From Lachnospiraceae bacterium (GTDB taxonomy: Bacteria; Bacillota; Clostridia; Lachnospirales; Lachnospiraceae): a stretch of 64,000 nt of DNA. Below, piece by piece: positions 63,572 through 64,000 of the stretch; the stretch's first letter is position 1; every line of letters starts with the position of its first letter. Where the stretch lies: NCBI GenBank assembly GCA_015056945.1, contig SVFH01000017.1, positions 1 to 64,000 on the forward strand, given 5' to 3'. The notes beneath the pieces were generated by a model. It was not told the DNA's origin, searched no databases, and worked only from the letters and a program-made list of their open reading frames with translations. A program made the position numbers and the translations under genes.

Positions 63572-63626
63572 TTTGTACCACCATTGGTACAAAGGTAATT
63601 ATAAGAACTGAAAAGAATTTAGTCAA
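63572..63626 (-). promoter_or_regulatory. Promoter and candidate operator of the DUF4854-like gene
   Basis: TTGACT (63626-63621) and TATAAT (63603-63598), 17-base spacer. A perfect inverted repeat, TTTGTACCA (63572-63580), four bases, TGGTACAAA (63585-63593), begins four bases after the -10 and so covers the expected start of transcription. Confidence 0.75.
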
Positions 63627-63711
63627 TGTGCGAAATCACTAGAATATTTTTGTTTTTTGAGGTAAATTTATGGGATTTGTTGTATTTTAATGAATACTCT
63701 CACTAAAACTT

Positions 63712-64000
63712 CTAGGAATTGTGAGAGTGACTTGTAAAATACTTATTATTGTAAATGTCCAATTTGGATGTATCATATCTTTGATTATTCTTCCAACAAG
63801 AATAATTAAAACTCAATTGATCACGACGACTTCCATGTAATACTTCATTCCACCATATCCGCATTGTTTCCTGAAGTTGTTTATCATGCAAGTCCCTTAC
63901 AAGACATGCCGAATCAATCATACCATTTCCTTGCGGATAACCTTCATCACGATAACGATTGATTTGTTCTTGCATTATTTCAGAACTATCTTTTTGCAAC
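63712..64000 (-). CDS. Glycosyltransferase-like protein, DUF616/TOD1 type, 3' part only
   Basis: The frame is open to the window edge, so only the last 96 or so codons are seen; the start lies beyond 64000. It has MQEQINRYRDEGYP, GMIDSACLVRDLHDK and MRIWWNEVLHGSRRDQLSF, the conserved C-terminal block of the DUF616 (TOD1/MUCI70-like) glycosyltransferase family, including the RDQLSF motif. The sequence is more AT-rich than most of the locus. About two thirds of a usual family member would lie outside the window. Confidence 0.7.
   Translation of the reverse strand, partial: LQKDSSEIMQEQINRYRDEGYPQGNGMIDSACLVRDLHDKQLQETMRIWWNEVLHGSRRDQLSFNYSCWKNNQRYDTSKLDIYNNKYFTSHSHNS

Noticed and set aside
1-64000. 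CRISPR arrays, tRNA or rRNA genes, prophage or conjugation genes
   Set aside because: No regularly spaced direct repeats, cloverleaf-like sequences, integrase or phage structural genes were found on reading both strands.

Overview
The window looks like one continuous cell-surface glycan locus of a Gram-positive anaerobe of the Clostridia, most likely a Lachnospiraceae (inference from moderate G+C, AGGAGG-type ribosome sites, TTGACA/TATAAT promoters, an EpsG-type polymerase and a DUF4854-like lipoprotein; no rRNA or marker gene is present to prove it). Nearly all of the roughly 58 genes make, activate, polymerise, export or decorate sugars, and most lie on the minus strand. No tRNA, rRNA, CRISPR array or intact insertion sequence was seen.

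Layout. (1) 149-18430, minus: a nucleotide-sugar block read from gmd leftward. It has GDP-L-fucose synthesis (manA, manC, gmd, fcl), then from an internal promoter at 14059-14087 an HD protein, a PglE/PglC/PglF-like amino-sugar set with an ATP-grasp/HAD fusion in the middle, a glycosyltransferase, a LicD/TagD phospho-alditol pair, UDP-glucose dehydrogenase, PseB and two ligase/polymerase-type membrane proteins. (2) 18637-20851, plus: a divergent AraC-family regulator, a small zinc-ribbon protein and a polyprenyl-phosphate glycosyltransferase. (3) 20920-26129, minus: GtrA, FdtA/FdtB-type dTDP-3-amino-sugar enzymes, a GT-C-like membrane protein and an SGNH hydrolase, head-to-head with a plus-strand SGNH relative that has lost its catalytic residues. 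(4) 27347-28600: an AT-rich island with an orphan promoter, a candidate immunity gene and a broken secreted-protein gene. (5) 28684-55050, minus: a tightly packed run of 23 genes, about 26 kb, with one visible promoter (55088-55116) and one terminator (28601-28629). It carries a WbaP-type initiating transferase, a Wzz-type chain-length protein, six cytosolic-type glycosyltransferases, EpsG polymerase, an ABC flippase, then decoration genes (PseF, two GtrII proteins, two GtrB proteins, GT-C-like proteins, WecE, GNAT, acyltransferase 3, SGNH). (6) 55213-64000: single-gene units, including a chemoreceptor-type signalling hairpin fused to a sugar-binding domain, a divergent PAP2 protein, rmlD, a beta-helix-like lipoprotein, a CgeB-like glycosyltransferase, a DUF4854-like lipoprotein and the 3' end of a DUF616-like gene.

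How it may work together (inference): two initiating phosphoglycosyltransferases (PglC-like and WbaP-like) imply at least two lipid-linked glycans. GDP-Fuc, UDP-GlcA, dTDP-3-amino and dTDP-4-amino sugars and possibly a CMP-nonulosonate supply them. GtrB/GtrA/GtrII and GT-C proteins, an acyltransferase and SGNH proteins then decorate the polymer outside the membrane. The observations most worth a second look are the chemoreceptor/sugar-binding fusion (55213-57261), the catalytically altered SGNH protein (26327-27346), the Wzz/kinase-like fusion without a P-loop (50075-51367), the ATP-grasp/HAD fusion that replaces an acetyltransferase in the bacillosamine-like set (9952-11574), and several palindromes sitting on promoters.
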